DNA of 64,000 nucleotides, from positions 827,814 to 891,813 of the forward strand of contig NZ_JADOTV010000001.1 in NCBI RefSeq assembly GCF_015767245.1. Reading direction: 5' to 3'. This DNA comes from Aureivirga sp. CE67 (lineage in GTDB: Bacteria; Bacteroidota; Bacteroidia; Flavobacteriales; Flavobacteriaceae). Below, piece after piece: positions 17,046 to 25,711 of this stretch; within the stretch, counting starts at the first letter, position 1; each line of letters starts with the position of its first letter. The notes beneath the pieces are model-generated. The model was not told the DNA's origin. It searched no databases and saw only the letters and a program-made list of their open reading frames with translations. A program made the translations under genes and the position numbers.

Positions 17046-18188
17046 TCATTTATTTTGTTGCGTTGAACTTTCCTTTTGTTGTGCGTTTTTTGAAACAGGA
17101 ATAATTTTTTGTCCTTTTTTCAACTTACTCACATTTTCTATTACTATTTTCTGTCCTTCATCTAGTCCTTTTGTGACAATATAAAAATCTCCATATTGCT
17201 CAGAAGTTGTTACTGCAACTGGGCTCACTGTATCATCTTTTCCGACAACATAAACGAATTTTTTATTTTGTAAATCATAAGTAGCAATCTGTGGAACTAG
17301 TAAAACACTATCTTGTTGAATCGGCATTCTGATTTTTCCGCTCGCTCCACTTTTTACAATTTTATCTTTATTCAAAAACAAAGCCTTCATCTCTACACCA
17401 CCAGTTTGTTGGTTAATTTGTCCACCAATTGTGATAATTTCTCCTTCTTGATTAAATTTACTACCATCTGCAAGAATCAAATTTAACTTTGGTAATTTTG
17501 GTAATAAATCTTCATAATCATCCGTGGTAAAAGCTCTTCTCAATTTCAATAAATCTTTTTCATTAATGGTAAAAACCACTCGAAGACTATCAATATCTGA
17601 AACCACTGTCAATGGATTCGTTTCATTTGCTCCAACCAAAGATCCAACACGATAAGGAAAAACTCCAACAACGCCATCAATCGGACTTCTAATCACAGAA
17701 AAATCTAGATTATCTTTTGCTTGTTTATAATTTGCTCTTGCTTGATTTAATTGTGATTTTACAGCTTCGTAGTTACTAATCGCAGTGTTTAACTGGACTT
17801 GACTAATGATGTTCTTCTCTACAAGAGGTTCTAATTTCTCCACATCAATGATTGCTTTTCGCTCATTTGACTCAGCAACTTTCACCAAAGCTAAAGCAGC
17901 TTCTACTTGTTGTTTTAAAAGTGGCGTGCTTAATTTAAAAAGAATAGCGTCTTTTTTCACATTTTGTCCTTCCAAAGCAACTACTTCTGAAATATAACCT
18001 TCTACTTGTGGACGAATATCTACATCCAGAATTCCTTCAATATTTACAGGATATTCTATAAAAGTTGTTACATTTTCTGACTTCATTTCCTGAACTGGAA
18101 AGGGAAGTACACTTGGAGCTTGTTGCTTATCTTTCTTTTTACATGAAAAAAGTGCGCAGAAAAATAATAGGTAAATGAAATTTTTCAT
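17046..18188 (-). CDS. RND periplasmic adaptor lipoprotein (membrane fusion protein)
   Basis: The adaptor links permease and outer-membrane channel. I start at the ATG at 18188 (380 residues) because the longer frame opens with TTG two codons earlier. The signal ends in lipobox LFSC with C16. Then follow the barrel-sandwich hybrid halves (EGYISEVVALEGQNVKK, about 65-90; SPIDGVVGVFPYRVGSLV, about 165-185), a long coiled-coil hairpin between them, the beta-barrel and the membrane-proximal domain. The last residues are Gln/Lys/Ser-rich. The operon order is orphan gene, adaptor, permease, outer-membrane factor. Confidence 0.93.
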   Translation of the reverse strand: MKNFIYLLFFCALFSCKKKDKQQAPSVLPFPVQEMKSENVTTFIEYPVNIEGILDVDIRPQVEGYISEVVALEGQNVKKDAILFKLSTPLLKQQVEAALALVKVAESNERKAIIDVEKLEPLVEKNIISQVQLNTAISNYEAVKSQLNQARANYKQAKDNLDFSVIRSPIDGVVGVFPYRVGSLVGANETNPLTVVSDIDSLRVVFTINEKDLLKLRRAFTTDDYEDLLPKLPKLNLILADGSKFNQEGEIITIGGQINQQTGGVEMKALFLNKDKIVKSGASGKIRMPIQQDSVLLVPQIATYDLQNKKFVYVVGKDDTVSPVAVTTSEQYGDFYIVTKGLDEGQKIVIENVSKLKKGQKIIPVSKNAQQKESSTQQNK

Positions 18189-18203
18189 ATCCAAAGGTTT
18201 TGA

Positions 18204-18626
18204 TTAATCTTTAAAAAAGTGAACAAATGATTCTTTAAGGTTCCAATTGATTTCACCAGAAAACTCTACATGAATTTTCAACTGATTTTCGTGGTGATGT
18301 ATATGTTTTTCAAAGTCTTTTCTGTGAAGTAATAATGTGACTTTCGAAGAATGTTTGTGTTCAGATTCTAAAATCTTATTATCATTAAATTCGCAAATCC
18401 AATGCGAGCTAATCTGATTTTTATCAAATACAAACTCCAAAGTTGGCATGTTGTATAATTCGTGTTCATGAAGATTTTTAAAATCGAAAATAATTCGACT
18501 AAAACCTTCTAACATCAAGAGATGTTCTTCTTCAAAACCTAATTCATCGAAATGAATAATTCCTTTCGGTTTTTCTTCAAAAAATATTGTGATCTCTCCT
18601 ACTTCTATATCCAAAAATATCCCCAT
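18204..18626 (-). CDS. Unrecognised 140-residue protein, first gene of the RND operon
   Basis: I do not recognise a family. The protein is acidic, has no signal peptide or membrane helix, and is rich in histidine in its second half (LHEHELYN, SEHKHSSK, EKHIHHHENQ). This might mean metal binding. The predicted pattern is alternating beta strands, with no helix-turn-helix of the kind expected for a regulator. It lies 15 bp before the adaptor gene, in the position where many efflux operons carry a TetR or MarR gene. Its start codon is buried in a strong palindrome, so its translation may be controlled by RNA structure. Confidence 0.6.
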   Translation of the reverse strand: MGIFLDIEVGEITIFFEEKPKGIIHFDELGFEEEHLLMLEGFSRIIFDFKNLHEHELYNMPTLEFVFDKNQISSHWICEFNDNKILESEHKHSSKVTLLLHRKDFEKHIHHHENQLKIHVEFSGEINWNLKESFVHFFKD

Positions 18627-18659
18627 TACAATACATTTTTAATGTAAATCATAATGGGG
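18621..18659 (-). promoter_or_regulatory. Palindrome over the start codon of the RND operon
   Basis: CCCCATTA (18621-18628) and TAATGGGG (18652-18659) form a perfect 8-bp inverted repeat. An inner ACATT/AATGT pair extends it. In the mRNA this gives a stem-loop whose 3' arm contains the ATGGG of the first gene. A TATATTTA box at 18664-18671 would start transcription about at the 5' arm. It could act as an operator at the transcription start or as a hairpin hiding the start codon. Confidence 0.55.
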
Positions 18660-18752
18660 TCTCTAAATATATTTTTAAGCTAAAATGACTTAAATTATTA
18701 TCCTTTTTAAAGCTTTAGAAATAGTTTATATTTCTATTTTTAAAAAAGGTAT

Positions 18753-19577
18753 TTAATAACCTCCGTCACCTCCGTTTTCTTCTTCAAGTTCTTCTTGAGA
18801 AATTCTTTCATAGAATTTTTGTTGAATCCAATATGGACGATTTGTTGTAATTCCATCAATTCCCATTTCTCGTAGTGTCCAAGCTTCATTGGCATCATCT
18901 ACTGTGAAACACCAAACCAGGAATTCTCCTTTATCCATCGTTGTGATTAATTTTTGATTCACTACTTTATGATGTACGTCTACTCCGTCAATATTACATT
19001 GTTTTAACTCTGGATATTTTAAATAAACATCATCTAAAGAATAAGAAAGATAAAGTGCTGGAATTTCACTATAAATCTCTTTTAGCAAACAAAGTGTTTC
19101 CATATGAAAAGAGATAAATGTAAGCTCACCACCTTTCCAATGATTTTTCAAAATTTTCTGAAGTGGTTCTACAATTTCCTGACTTTCTTTTGCCTCAATT
19201 ACTAATAATTTGTCTTTAGGAAGAATATCTAATATTTCAGATAATAATGGAATTGTTTCTCCCTCAAAATACGATGAATTTGTATTACTCAACAAAAGTT
19301 TTAAATCTTTTAATTCATCATAAGTTGACTCTGAAACATCTTTATCAACTCCAGTCATTCGTTTAGTATTCTCATCATGAAAAACAATAATTTGTTTGTC
19401 TTTCGTCAATCGAACATCTACTTCGACAACATCAAATCCCATTTGCCAAGCCATCTTCACAGCTGCCATCGAATTCTCTGGTGCAATATAAGACGCTCCT
19501 CTGTGCGCTATTAAACTAACTTGTGCGTTCATCATTAGCGTTGAAAAAAATATAAAAAGGTAAATTAGTTTTCTCAT
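18753..19577 (-). CDS. Exported glycerophosphodiester phosphodiesterase
   Basis: This 274-residue periplasmic or surface enzyme cleaves glycerophosphodiesters to glycerol 3-phosphate and an alcohol. After a signal peptide (1-18, ending MMNAQ) comes the GDPD TIM barrel. Catalytic and Ca2+-binding residues are visible: H25 and R26 in AHRGAS, E34/N35 in APENS, E51 and D53 in VEVDVR, and H66 in FHDEN. The C-terminus has a run of Glu followed by a Gly-rich end. It follows the RemB-like gene on the same strand with an 88-bp gap, so cotranscription is possible. Confidence 0.93.
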   Translation of the reverse strand: MRKLIYLFIFFSTLMMNAQVSLIAHRGASYIAPENSMAAVKMAWQMGFDVVEVDVRLTKDKQIIVFHDENTKRMTGVDKDVSESTYDELKDLKLLLSNTNSSYFEGETIPLLSEILDILPKDKLLVIEAKESQEIVEPLQKILKNHWKGGELTFISFHMETLCLLKEIYSEIPALYLSYSLDDVYLKYPELKQCNIDGVDVHHKVVNQKLITTMDKGEFLVWCFTVDDANEAWTLREMGIDGITTNRPYWIQQKFYERISQEELEEENGGDGGY

Positions 19578-19665
19578 GATAAGTGTATTTAATATTCCTA
19601 AACATCACTTATAAATTTACAACTAATTAAACCAAAAATTAAACTAACTAACTGTTAATTAAGAA

Positions 19666-21732
19666 TTAAAAATCAAAATACCAATCAAAAATATCTGCTC
19701 TTAAACCAAAATTTAACCAAACAGTATTTCCTTGTTCATATCCTTCTACAGGAGCTTGGGAATCAAAATTTCTAAGAATCACACCTGCATAAAGTTTCAA
19801 TTTCGTTGCAGGATTTACAATATATCCAGCTTGTAAATCCGCTGTATAAATATTTGCTTTGTTTCCTTGTCCAATTTTATTATTGTAATCTCCTACTCTA
19901 TTATCTAAATAACTTTTATAGATATTTCCACCATAACTTTTGGAATCTTCTGCATTATCAAAATCAAAACCTTTTTCACCAATACTCAACTTTGCATTAG
20001 CATACCAACGATTTTTCGTGTATCGAATAATTCCAACAGCTTCTTTAAAATTTGCTCCCCAAGGATGTGCTAAAGCTTGATTCTCGTTTCCATAATTTAA
20101 AATAACATTTTTATGAGAATAAGTATAAGGGCGAACAATATTCAACTCTCCTTGTAAATAAAGATTTTTGATATTAAAAGCATCATAATATTTTCCTCCT
20201 AATTGGAATCCAAGTTTATTTCCCCAATAACCATTTCTTGCAAAAATTTCTTTCACTGTAAATTCATCAATAACCATTTGACCATATAATGTGAACTTTC
20301 GATTCTTTCCTAATTTTAATTTAGAAGTAATACCTACCAAAGCATTTCCACTTCTTGGGCCTGTAGCAAACTCAACAGCACGATAAAAAATTAATGGGTT
20401 AATATAATTTACATCAAAACCTCTTTTATTTGTATTATCCCAAAGAGCAGATTCGAATAAACCTACATTCCAGTCTTTCGTAATATTTAAACTGAAATAA
20501 TGCATCGCCATAAACTTTTGTCCATAAACTCCATTTTCAGATTCTTCAGGTCTAACATCACGAAGCCACATCCAAAGGTTTGTATATTTAATTTTCCAAA
20601 AAGTAGTGTTTATTTTAAAATATGTATTCGGCGTAGAAACATCCGAAAGAATCAATGAACGATATCCATCTCCAACAAAATTATGTCCAGTTCCGAAAGT
20701 AAAATCGAACATTTTATTAGGAGCATAAGTCAAATAAGCTTCCGCAACTGGATAATCAAATCCATCTTCACCAAATTCTTTTCCAACTCCTCTTCCTGGT
20801 ACAATTCCAGGATTAAATCCATCAGCTTTTAATGATCTTGCATATGTATCAACATATTTTGAAAATCTGGCCTGAGATTCGTAGTAAATAGTGTAAAAAT
20901 TCAAATGTTTACCAATCCCTCCTTCTATCTGAAGTGCTCTTGTGTTATTATAAGTATAGCTATAATCTGTATTTTTATCTTTTCCTAATTGAAGATCTAC
21001 TAAAAAATCAATATTAAACCAATAATCTTTTTTATCTACAGTAGCCAAATGTTCATTCCATAACTTTCTTCCAAACCAAGATTTTTTTTCTTTTAAGAGT
21101 GGCGAAACAATTTCATTTAAGTTCTTATAATCTTTCAGATAATTATAAGAATAAGGTTTTGAAGCAGAATGTGAATTATCTCCTTGATTTACGAAGTATT
21201 CGTATTGATCATATTTACTATGTACCAAAGGAATGAAAAGATTACTATTAAATTCTCGGTAAATTGGTGTAGAATCTTTCTTTTTTAAAGCATCTTGAAT
21301 TGCAACTTTTTTAGCTTTATGATTCGAAAATTTCCCGTCAACAATTGGAAATTCTGCTGGAAGTACAAATCGCATTTCTACAGAAATATCATGAAGTTTT
21401 GCTGAAGTAATTTTTGGAAAATTTTGGAACGCTTTTTTAATTTCTTCTTTGTATTTTTCATTGTTTGTATTGCTATAAATCGCTTTGAATTCTCCTTGAT
21501 TCGTAACAATAAAAACTACATTTATTTTTCCTTCAAAACTTAAAATAGAAGCATTTTCTTTTTCTATATTTTGAATAAAAAGTTTTTCTACTTCTTGGTT
21601 AAAACAATCTTTTAATTCTTCTTTTGATTTGGTTTCACAAACCTCAAAAACTGGATACTTCTCTTCTTGCTCTTGAGCATTGCTAATAAAACTTATTAGA
21701 AAGACTAATAAGTAAAGTAATTCTTTCTTCAT
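19666..21732 (-). CDS. remB: RemB-like outer-membrane protein (gliding-motility-associated family)
   Basis: A 688-residue exported protein. Order: signal peptide (1-19, ending ISNAQ), a TonB C-terminus-like domain (about 45-130), a linker, then a long region of aromatic-rich beta strands with alternating hydrophobic residues (about 180-688). The latter resembles Wzi-type outer-membrane barrels and ends in phenylalanine, as outer-membrane proteins often do. The layout and local motifs (FYRAVEFATGPRSGNA) match proteins annotated as RemB in Flavobacterium, where it affects gliding. I assign the name from memory and do not claim motility for this organism. The gene sits 80 bp downstream of the acyltransferase gene. 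Confidence 0.62.
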   Translation of the reverse strand: MKKELLYLLVFLISFISNAQEQEEKYPVFEVCETKSKEELKDCFNQEVEKLFIQNIEKENASILSFEGKINVVFIVTNQGEFKAIYSNTNNEKYKEEIKKAFQNFPKITSAKLHDISVEMRFVLPAEFPIVDGKFSNHKAKKVAIQDALKKKDSTPIYREFNSNLFIPLVHSKYDQYEYFVNQGDNSHSASKPYSYNYLKDYKNLNEIVSPLLKEKKSWFGRKLWNEHLATVDKKDYWFNIDFLVDLQLGKDKNTDYSYTYNNTRALQIEGGIGKHLNFYTIYYESQARFSKYVDTYARSLKADGFNPGIVPGRGVGKEFGEDGFDYPVAEAYLTYAPNKMFDFTFGTGHNFVGDGYRSLILSDVSTPNTYFKINTTFWKIKYTNLWMWLRDVRPEESENGVYGQKFMAMHYFSLNITKDWNVGLFESALWDNTNKRGFDVNYINPLIFYRAVEFATGPRSGNALVGITSKLKLGKNRKFTLYGQMVIDEFTVKEIFARNGYWGNKLGFQLGGKYYDAFNIKNLYLQGELNIVRPYTYSHKNVILNYGNENQALAHPWGANFKEAVGIIRYTKNRWYANAKLSIGEKGFDFDNAEDSKSYGGNIYKSYLDNRVGDYNNKIGQGNKANIYTADLQAGYIVNPATKLKLYAGVILRNFDSQAPVEGYEQGNTVWLNFGLRADIFDWYFDF

Positions 21733-21812
21733 GTTGTGGGGTATTTCTATAAAAAAATCATCATGAATTTCAATGAGAAACTCAGGATGACTTTTTCTTA
21801 TAATCGACTAAC

Positions 21813-22388
21813 TTATTTTGTTCTAGTAACAATGCTGTCTTCTAATAAATATTCTTGTTCACTTTCAGGACAAACTGCAATACCTTCTTCATTAAATTCT
21901 AATCGATGTCCATACTCTCCAACCCATCCGATTTGTTTTGATGGATTTCCTACTACCAATGCATAATCTGGAATATCATTAATTACAACAGCTCCTGCTC
22001 CAATAAAGCAGTATCTTCCTAACGTATTTCCACAAACAATTGTTGCATTAGCACCAATACTTGCTCCTCTTTTCACAAGAGTTTGCATGTATTCTGATCT
22101 TCTGACCACAGCACTTCTTGGGTTAATTACATTTGTAAAAACCATCGAAGGACCAAGGAAAACATCATCATCACATTTTACTCCGGTATAAATCGAAACA
22201 TTATTTTGAACTTTTACATTATTTCCCAAAATCACATCTGGAGAAACAACAACGTTTTGACCAATATTACACTTTTTTCCAATAGTGCAATTAGGCATAA
22301 TATGACTGAAATGCCAAATTTTAGTATCCTCTCCAATTTGGCATCCCTCGTCAATTACTGCAGTTTCATGTGCAAAAAATAAACTCAT
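21813..22388 (-). CDS. Left-handed beta-helix N-acyltransferase (WbpD/WlbB type)
   Basis: A 191-residue trimeric hexapeptide-repeat transferase. Repeats of the form [IV]GxxxxI run from about residue 15 to 145 (for example IGEDTKIWHFSHIM, IGKKCNIGQNVVV). The NPRSAVVRR insertion and the late VVGNPSKQIGWVGEYG are typical of enzymes that acetylate an amino group on a UDP-sugar for surface polysaccharide. The donor would be acetyl-CoA. It lies 14 bp after deoC, which has no related role, and upstream of the RemB-like gene. No other sugar genes surround it. Confidence 0.82.
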   Translation of the reverse strand: MSLFFAHETAVIDEGCQIGEDTKIWHFSHIMPNCTIGKKCNIGQNVVVSPDVILGNNVKVQNNVSIYTGVKCDDDVFLGPSMVFTNVINPRSAVVRRSEYMQTLVKRGASIGANATIVCGNTLGRYCFIGAGAVVINDIPDYALVVGNPSKQIGWVGEYGHRLEFNEEGIAVCPESEQEYLLEDSIVTRTK

Positions 22389-22402
22389 ATATTTTCTTTG
22401 AA

Positions 22403-23146
22403 TTAATATCCTTCTGAAGCAGTTTTTCCGTCTGCAATTTTCTTAGCAGAAGAAGTTCCTAATCTTGTAACTCCCATTTCCAACATTTTCACTGCATCTT
22501 CATAAGATCTTACTCCACCAGCTGCTTTTGCTTGTAATGGTTTTGCGTTTTCACAAATTAATTCCATTCCTTCAAAAGTAGCTCCTACTGGTCCTCCATC
22601 TTCTCTTTTATAGAATCCTGTTGAAGATTTTACGAAAACTTCTTTCGCTTGTTCTTCCGTAAAATTTTCTACAACAACATCACGAATTAATTGTGTAAGA
22701 CCTACAATTTCTTCGTTTGTTAATGCAGCAATCTCAATAATCCATTTTACAACTTTTCCATTGTCTAAACCGATTTTTGTTCCCTTAAAAACCTCTCCTT
22801 TTACTAAGTTGATTTGTTCGTTTTTAAAAGCTTCATAGTTTACTACATAATCCAACTCATCTACACCATCCTTGATTGCTTTTTCAGCCTCTTCTAATTT
22901 CTCTACAACTGTAGCAGTCCCTTCATGGAAACCAATTACAGTTCCAACAACTACATCAGCACCAGCATCTGCAATCATTTTTTTCGCCATAGAAACAAAA
23001 TTCGGACGAATCATGACAAGTTTAAAGTTATTTTCAATTGCTTCATTGACTAAATCAACTACTATTTGCTCCGTTTCTTTTTCAGAAATTCCAGCTTGCT
23101 CTGGAGTTTTTAAGTAAGTAGAATCTAAATACTGATTAACATTCAT
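22403..23146 (-). CDS. deoC: Deoxyribose-phosphate aldolase
   Basis: This class I aldolase splits 2-deoxyribose 5-phosphate into glyceraldehyde 3-phosphate and acetaldehyde in deoxynucleoside breakdown. The Schiff-base lysine is K173 in VFVKSSTGF, and the second catalytic lysine is K207 in QAKAAGGVR. ELDYVVNYEAF carries the conserved aspartate. Length (247) is close to the E. coli-type family. It is probably first of a small operon with the acyltransferase, separated from the upstream TonB gene by a terminator. Confidence 0.95.
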   Translation of the reverse strand: MNVNQYLDSTYLKTPEQAGISEKETEQIVVDLVNEAIENNFKLVMIRPNFVSMAKKMIADAGADVVVGTVIGFHEGTATVVEKLEEAEKAIKDGVDELDYVVNYEAFKNEQINLVKGEVFKGTKIGLDNGKVVKWIIEIAALTNEEIVGLTQLIRDVVVENFTEEQAKEVFVKSSTGFYKREDGGPVGATFEGMELICENAKPLQAKAAGGVRSYEDAVKMLEMGVTRLGTSSAKKIADGKTASEGY

Positions 23147-23190
23147 AACTTTATTTGTTTATAAAATTTAGTATTACAAAAATAAAATAA

Positions 23191-23216
23191 AAAATCCCGC
23201 TAAACACGGGATTTTT
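23191..23216 (-). terminator. Terminator of the downstream tonB-like gene
   Basis: A 9-bp stem AAAATCCCG/CGGGATTTT (23191-23199 with 23207-23215) lies 90 bp after the TonB stop on the minus strand and ends in a T-run. It isolates deoC from the TonB genes. Confidence 0.85.
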
Positions 23217-23305
23217 AATATAATTGATTTAATAAAATGATAAATTTCAATTGATTTTCTAAAATTCAAAAAACTAATGTTAAATTATTTAGGTTTAAAG
23301 TAATC

Positions 23306-24052
23306 TTATTCTACATAAAAACTAATCGGTAAATAATATTTTACATTCACTGGTTGATTTCTCTGTTTTCCTGGAGTCATTGTAGGTAGTTTATCAATAA
23401 TTCTCTCCGCTTCTTTTTCTAAAGCTTTATGAGGAGCCATTATTCTTGATATTTTGGCTTCTCCATTTTTATCGATATGAAACATTACTTTAATTTTTTT
23501 CTTCCCCGAACGAAGCCCTAATTGATTTGCTAAGTCAGAATTAAATTTCATAGAAACGAACTTCATCAATTTTTTCTCAAAACATTTTCTTTTTCCTTCA
23601 TTATCTTTCTTTTTTTCACAACCTGGGAAAACAGGAACTTCTTCTAATGCTCTGAAACTATAAATTGTGTTATCCTCTTCTTCAATTTCTACACCTTCAT
23701 CTAAATTTTGAATTTGCTCACTAATATCAATTGGATCTTCATCTGTTTTGATATCAATATCTGGAACATCCATATCATTATCGACTTTTTTGATCAAATC
23801 ATTTAAATCTACTTTTGGTTGAATTACTTCTTTTTTGACAATTTTCTTTTTCTTTACAATATTTTCTTTTCGAAATTCATCCATACTAAACTCTACTGGT
23901 TCATCATTTTCAATAACATGAGTTGCCGCTTTGACTTGTTTTACTTCTGACTCATATTGCAAAATGATATACACAACAAATAAGGATAATACTAAAGATA
24001 AATGCAATATTACTTTAGAATAATTTGACAAATTTTTGTTTTTTGACTTCAT
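23306..24052 (-). CDS. Energy transducer TonB-family protein, without proline-rich linker
   Basis: A 248-residue inner-membrane protein that would couple the proton-motive force to outer-membrane receptors. It has one N-terminal anchor (about 11-32), a charged Lys/Asp/Glu linker (about 50-130) and a C-terminal TonB domain (about 140-248: EEVPVFPGCEKK, SGKKKIKVMFHIDKNG, TPGKQRNQPVNVKY). It lacks the proline-rich stretch usual in TonB. It is a close paralogue of the next gene upstream. A terminator separates the two, so each may be its own transcript. Confidence 0.88.
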   Translation of the reverse strand: MKSKNKNLSNYSKVILHLSLVLSLFVVYIILQYESEVKQVKAATHVIENDEPVEFSMDEFRKENIVKKKKIVKKEVIQPKVDLNDLIKKVDNDMDVPDIDIKTDEDPIDISEQIQNLDEGVEIEEEDNTIYSFRALEEVPVFPGCEKKKDNEGKRKCFEKKLMKFVSMKFNSDLANQLGLRSGKKKIKVMFHIDKNGEAKISRIMAPHKALEKEAERIIDKLPTMTPGKQRNQPVNVKYYLPISFYVE

Positions 24053-24107
24053 AATTTATTTTTTTTAAAAGTTAATAAAATCTTAAAACCAAAATATATG
24101 CCAAAAA

Positions 24108-24133
24108 AAAATCTAGCCGCTAAGCTAGATTTT
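24108..24133 (-). terminator. Terminator between the two tonB-like genes
   Basis: A perfect 10-bp stem AAAATCTAGC/GCTAGATTTT (24108-24117 with 24124-24133) lies 24 bp past the stop of the upstream TonB gene. Confidence 0.85.
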
Positions 24134-24156
24134 CTTAATATTTTAATAACATTGTT

Positions 24157-24885
24157 TTATTCTACATTGAAAGAAATTGGTAAACCGTATTTTACACCTA
24201 CAGCTCTACCTCTTTGCTTTCCTGGAGTCATCTTTGGAAGTGATCTAATAACTCTTTCTGCTTCTTGTTGCAGTCTTTTATGTGGAGCTCTTGAACGAAC
24301 CTCTGTGATATTACCTTTATTATCAATTTTAAACTGAACGATAATTTTCTTTTTTCCAGGAGGCAATCCTAATTCATTTGCTAAATCAGCATTAAACTTT
24401 TTAGCAACATGCTTTTGGATTTTTGTTTGTAAACATTTCTTAAGCTCTGCTTTATTACCTTTACATCCAGGGAATACAGGAACTTCCTCAATAATTGCGA
24501 AAGGAACATCTTCAATAACTTCTTCTTCTTCTTCCTCTTCTACAATTTCCTCTACCTCTACAGCTTCATTCTCATCAGCTTCCGTATCTTCGAATTCTGT
24601 TTCTTCGATTTCTTCATCATCTTCAACGATTTCGATTACCTCTGGTGCTGCTGGTGGTGGTGGCGGTGGTGGCGGTGGTTTTACTTCGAATTCACGTTCA
24701 GTAATTGGGATATCCTCCTCATCTTCTGCTTGTAAAACAGAATCCGCTAATTCAGAATACGTTTTTTCGTATGTCTTATGTTCTATCGCTAAATAAACAA
24801 CGACTAACGACAAAACTAACCCTAATTGCATAAACAATTTGGTATAATTCTGTAAATTTGCCTTTGGGTTCTTTTTAACTTCCAT
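24157..24885 (-). CDS. Energy transducer TonB-family protein, proline-rich
   Basis: A 242-residue TonB paralogue. After the membrane anchor (about 18-36) comes a run of nine prolines (about 70-80), then a strongly acidic segment with long Glu runs (about 85-135). The C-terminal TonB domain (about 138-242) contains EEVPVFPGCKGN, PPGKKKIIVQFKID and MTPGKQRGRAVGVKYG. The C-terminal domain is very similar to that of the downstream gene, while the linkers differ entirely. ExbB/ExbD partners are not in the window. Confidence 0.92.
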   Translation of the reverse strand: MEVKKNPKANLQNYTKLFMQLGLVLSLVVVYLAIEHKTYEKTYSELADSVLQAEDEEDIPITEREFEVKPPPPPPPPPAAPEVIEIVEDDEEIEETEFEDTEADENEAVEVEEIVEEEEEEEVIEDVPFAIIEEVPVFPGCKGNKAELKKCLQTKIQKHVAKKFNADLANELGLPPGKKKIIVQFKIDNKGNITEVRSRAPHKRLQQEAERVIRSLPKMTPGKQRGRAVGVKYGLPISFNVE

Positions 24886-24930
24886 TTTAAAAATTTTATA
24901 GGTCTGCTAATTTAATAATTTATACTTGAC

Positions 24931-25329
24931 TTACAAGTTAAATATTCTAGTTCCGTATTTACGGCGCAATATATTAAAAAATATAAAAGCAATCAAAACT
25001 CCACAGGAATTTGCGACTCCATCATACCAATCGAATTGTCTGCTGTCCGTAATTGTCTCTTGTAAAATTTCAATAATTATGCCAAAGATAGCAATACTTA
25101 TCAAAAGTAGGATGTTAAAATTTCTTTTTTTAAAAGAAAGGTTAAATGTTAACAACCAATTAAATGTTAAAACAAAATACATTAAGAAATGTATTGTTTT
25201 ATCTTTTCCATAGATAGTAATTTTAATATCTATATTATTTGTTGGCATTATACTCACTACAAGTATTGTTATTGTAGTGAGTATAGCCAAATATGGAAGA
25301 CTAACCTCCAATAATTTCTTTATATGCAT
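24931..25329 (-). CDS. VanZ-like membrane protein
   Basis: A 132-residue protein with four predicted membrane helices and the VanZ-family features [11 protein letters not shown] (helix 2 region, with conserved H), EILQE and [13 protein letters not shown] near the end. The molecular function of VanZ-like proteins outside teicoplanin resistance is unknown. The start codon lies inside gcvH, with a 29-bp overlap in another frame. A later start would remove the first helix, so I keep it. Last gene of the ruvA-sprA-gcvH-vanZ cluster, an order I know from other Flavobacteriaceae. Confidence 0.83.
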   Translation of the reverse strand: MHIKKLLEVSLPYLAILTTITILVVSIMPTNNIDIKITIYGKDKTIHFLMYFVLTFNWLLTFNLSFKKRNFNILLLISIAIFGIIIEILQETITDSRQFDWYDGVANSCGVLIAFIFFNILRRKYGTRIFNL

Positions 25330-25681
25330 CTACACTTAAAAGACCTTCTAATTCAGACTCATCAGAAATTGTAATTTTAATCATCCATCCTTCTCCATAA
25401 GGATCTTTGTTTACTAATTCTGGCTCATCTTCTAATGCTTCATTAAACTCTGTAACTTCTCCCGTAAGTGGCATAAATAAATCAGAAACTGTTTTTACTG
25501 CTTCTACAGAACCAAATGTTTCGTCTTTATCAACTGTTTCATCAATTGTATCAACATCAACATAAACAATATCACCTAACTCACCTTGAGCGTGATCTGT
25601 AATTCCGATAGTTGCTACATTTCCTTCTACTCTTACCCATTCGTGGTCTTTTGTATACTTTAATTCTGCTGGGATGTTCAT
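25301..25681 (-). CDS. gcvH: Glycine cleavage system H protein
   Basis: This lipoyl carrier shuttles the aminomethyl group between the P, T and L proteins of glycine decarboxylase. The 126 residues show the standard fold, and the lipoylated lysine is K63 in [21 protein letters not shown] is the typical C-terminal motif. The other Gcv proteins are not in the window. It follows sprA by about 30 bp on the same strand and is overlapped by the vanZ-like gene. Confidence 0.96.
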   Translation of the reverse strand: MNIPAELKYTKDHEWVRVEGNVATIGITDHAQGELGDIVYVDVDTIDETVDKDETFGSVEAVKTVSDLFMPLTGEVTEFNEALEDEPELVNKDPYGEGWMIKITISDESELEGLLSVDAYKEIIGG

Positions 25682-25711
25682 TTTTTACAAATTTATTATT
25701 TAGTTATTAAA

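Noticed and set aside
24655..24690. GGT/GGC repeat tract, possible microsatellite
   Set aside because: It encodes the run of nine prolines in the TonB linker on the minus strand, so it is explained by coding.
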